A stretch of DNA of 6,353 nt. It comes from Thalassospira sp. UBA1131 (GTDB lineage Bacteria > Pseudomonadota > Alphaproteobacteria > Rhodospirillales > Thalassospiraceae). Below are positions 5,545 through 6,353 of this stretch, piece by piece (within the stretch, counting starts at the first letter, position 1; every line of letters starts with the position of its first letter). The position numbers were made by a program, and so were the translations under genes. The stretch spans positions 1-6,353 of the forward strand of contig NZ_DCAO01000113.1 of assembly GCF_002311515.1 (NCBI RefSeq), given 5' to 3'. The notes under the pieces are model-generated. The model was not told the DNA's origin. It did not search any database and saw nothing but the letters and a program-made list of their open reading frames with translations.

Positions 5545-5555
5545 TTCCGTTTGCT

Positions 5556-6353
5556 TTATTCGGCGTCGCCTGCGTCGAGGTCGGCACCGGTTTCCTGGTC
5601 AACACGTTTCATCGACAGTTTGATTTTGCCGCGATCATCGAAACCGATGACTTTGACCTTAACCTGGTCGCCTTCTTTCACGATGTCCGAAACCTGTTTG
5701 ACACGCTCAGGTGCCAGTTCGGAAATGTGAACCAGACCGTCACGCGCACCAAAGAAGTTCACGAATGCGCCGAAATCGACAGCCTTAACGACCTTACCAT
5801 CATAGATATGATTCAATTCAGGTTCCGCAACGATGGATTTGATCCAATCCACGGCCTGCTTGCCTTTTGCACCGTCGGTATGTGCGACAGTGATCGAACC
5901 ATCATCTTCAATATCAACCTTTGCACCGGTCTCTTCGCAGATTTCGCGAATGACCTTACCGCCCGAACCGATGACATCACGAATTTTGTCTTTCGGGATC
6001 GAGAACTGGGTGATGGTCGGGGCGTTACCCGAAACTTCACCGCGTGCTTCCGGAAGGGCTTTGGCCATTTCACCAAGAATGTGCAGACGACCATCGCGGG
6101 CCTGCTTCAGGGCGATCTGCATGATGTCCGGGGTTACCGAGGTGATCTTGATGTCCATCTGCAGCGAGGTAATGCCGTTTTCGGTACCAGCAACCTTGAA
6201 GTCCATGTCACCAAGGTGATCTTCATCACCCATGATGTCGGACAGAACTGCGAAATCTTCGGCTTCCTTGATCAGGCCCATGGCGATACCCGCAACCGGG
6301 CGTGCCAGCGGAACACCGGCATCCATCATCGCAAGCGAGCTTGCGCAAACGGT
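5556..6353 (-). CDS. pnp: Polyribonucleotide nucleotidyltransferase (PNPase), C-terminal part
   Basis: PNPase is the trimeric phosphorolytic 3'-to-5' exoribonuclease of the RNA degradosome. The frame runs off the right edge; the visible 265 residues begin TVCASSLAMMDAGVPL, inside the second RNase PH domain, so about 445 N-terminal residues lie outside the window (full length about 710). The catalytic block GDEDHLGDMDFKVAG carries D45, D51 and K53 of this fragment, equivalent to D486, D492 and K494 of the E. coli enzyme. A KH domain follows with its GxxG loop (IGSGGKV, 128-134), then an S1 RNA-binding domain (about 185-251; GKVVKAVDFGAFVNF, DGLVHISEL) and a short acidic tail. All the expected C-terminal domains are intact. 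The flavoprotein gene follows on the same strand across a hairpin-rich gap of 84 bases. Confidence 0.97.
   Translation of the reverse strand, partial: TVCASSLAMMDAGVPLARPVAGIAMGLIKEAEDFAVLSDIMGDEDHLGDMDFKVAGTENGITSLQMDIKITSVTPDIMQIALKQARDGRLHILGEMAKALPEARGEVSGNAPTITQFSIPKDKIRDVIGSGGKVIREICEETGAKVDIEDDGSITVAHTDGAKGKQAVDWIKSIVAEPELNHIYDGKVVKAVDFGAFVNFFGARDGLVHISELAPERVKQVSDIVKEGDQVKVKVIGFDDRGKIKLSMKRVDQETGADLDAGDAE

Overview
The window looks like an ordinary chromosomal segment of an alphaproteobacterium. The pointers are a Fur-family regulator of the Irr type (a group found almost only in Alphaproteobacteria), a GC content that looks to be in the mid-50s percent, and the style of the PNPase and flavin oxidoreductase proteins. 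A Rhodospirillales genus such as Thalassospira would fit, but that is an inference from the look of the proteins, not a computed placement.

Layout. Positions 1-39 (+) hold 12 codons of an unidentified upstream gene. A 168-base leader with two or three hairpins follows, then eutB (208-1599, TTG start) and eutC (1600-2373), whose stop and start codons abut. Together these encode the adenosylcobalamin-dependent ethanolamine ammonia-lyase, which splits ethanolamine into acetaldehyde and ammonia. All remaining genes are on the minus strand and converge on eutC. Reading leftward from the right edge they are: the C-terminal 265 codons of pnp (5556-6353, cut by the window), a 469-aa nitronate-monooxygenase-like flavoprotein with an unusual cysteine cluster (4062-5471), a strong bidirectional terminator (4012-4041), irr (3432-3872), an irr terminator (3274-3310), a rubredoxin-less rubrerythrin (2780-3214) and a YciI-family protein (2400-2684).

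How the genes work together. EutB and EutC form one enzyme; EutC lacks the N-terminal extension that targets the enteric protein to microcompartments, so a cytosolic enzyme is likely. Irr (haem/iron-status control) and rubrerythrin (di-iron peroxide reduction) form an iron and oxidative-stress neighbourhood, though a terminator separates them. The irr upstream region carries a perfect FNR/FixK-type palindrome (TTGAT-N4-ATCAA), suggesting an oxygen-responsive input. pnp and the flavoprotein gene are separated by only 84 bases holding two strong hairpins without a U-tract, followed by one terminator, so they are probably co-transcribed.

No defence system, mobile element, CRISPR array, tRNA or rRNA gene was seen. 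The most interesting items are regulatory (the FNR box, the pnp intercistronic hairpins) and protein-variant level (the CX2CX3CX21C cluster in the flavoprotein, the altered His motif in Irr); none amounts to a clearly new system.
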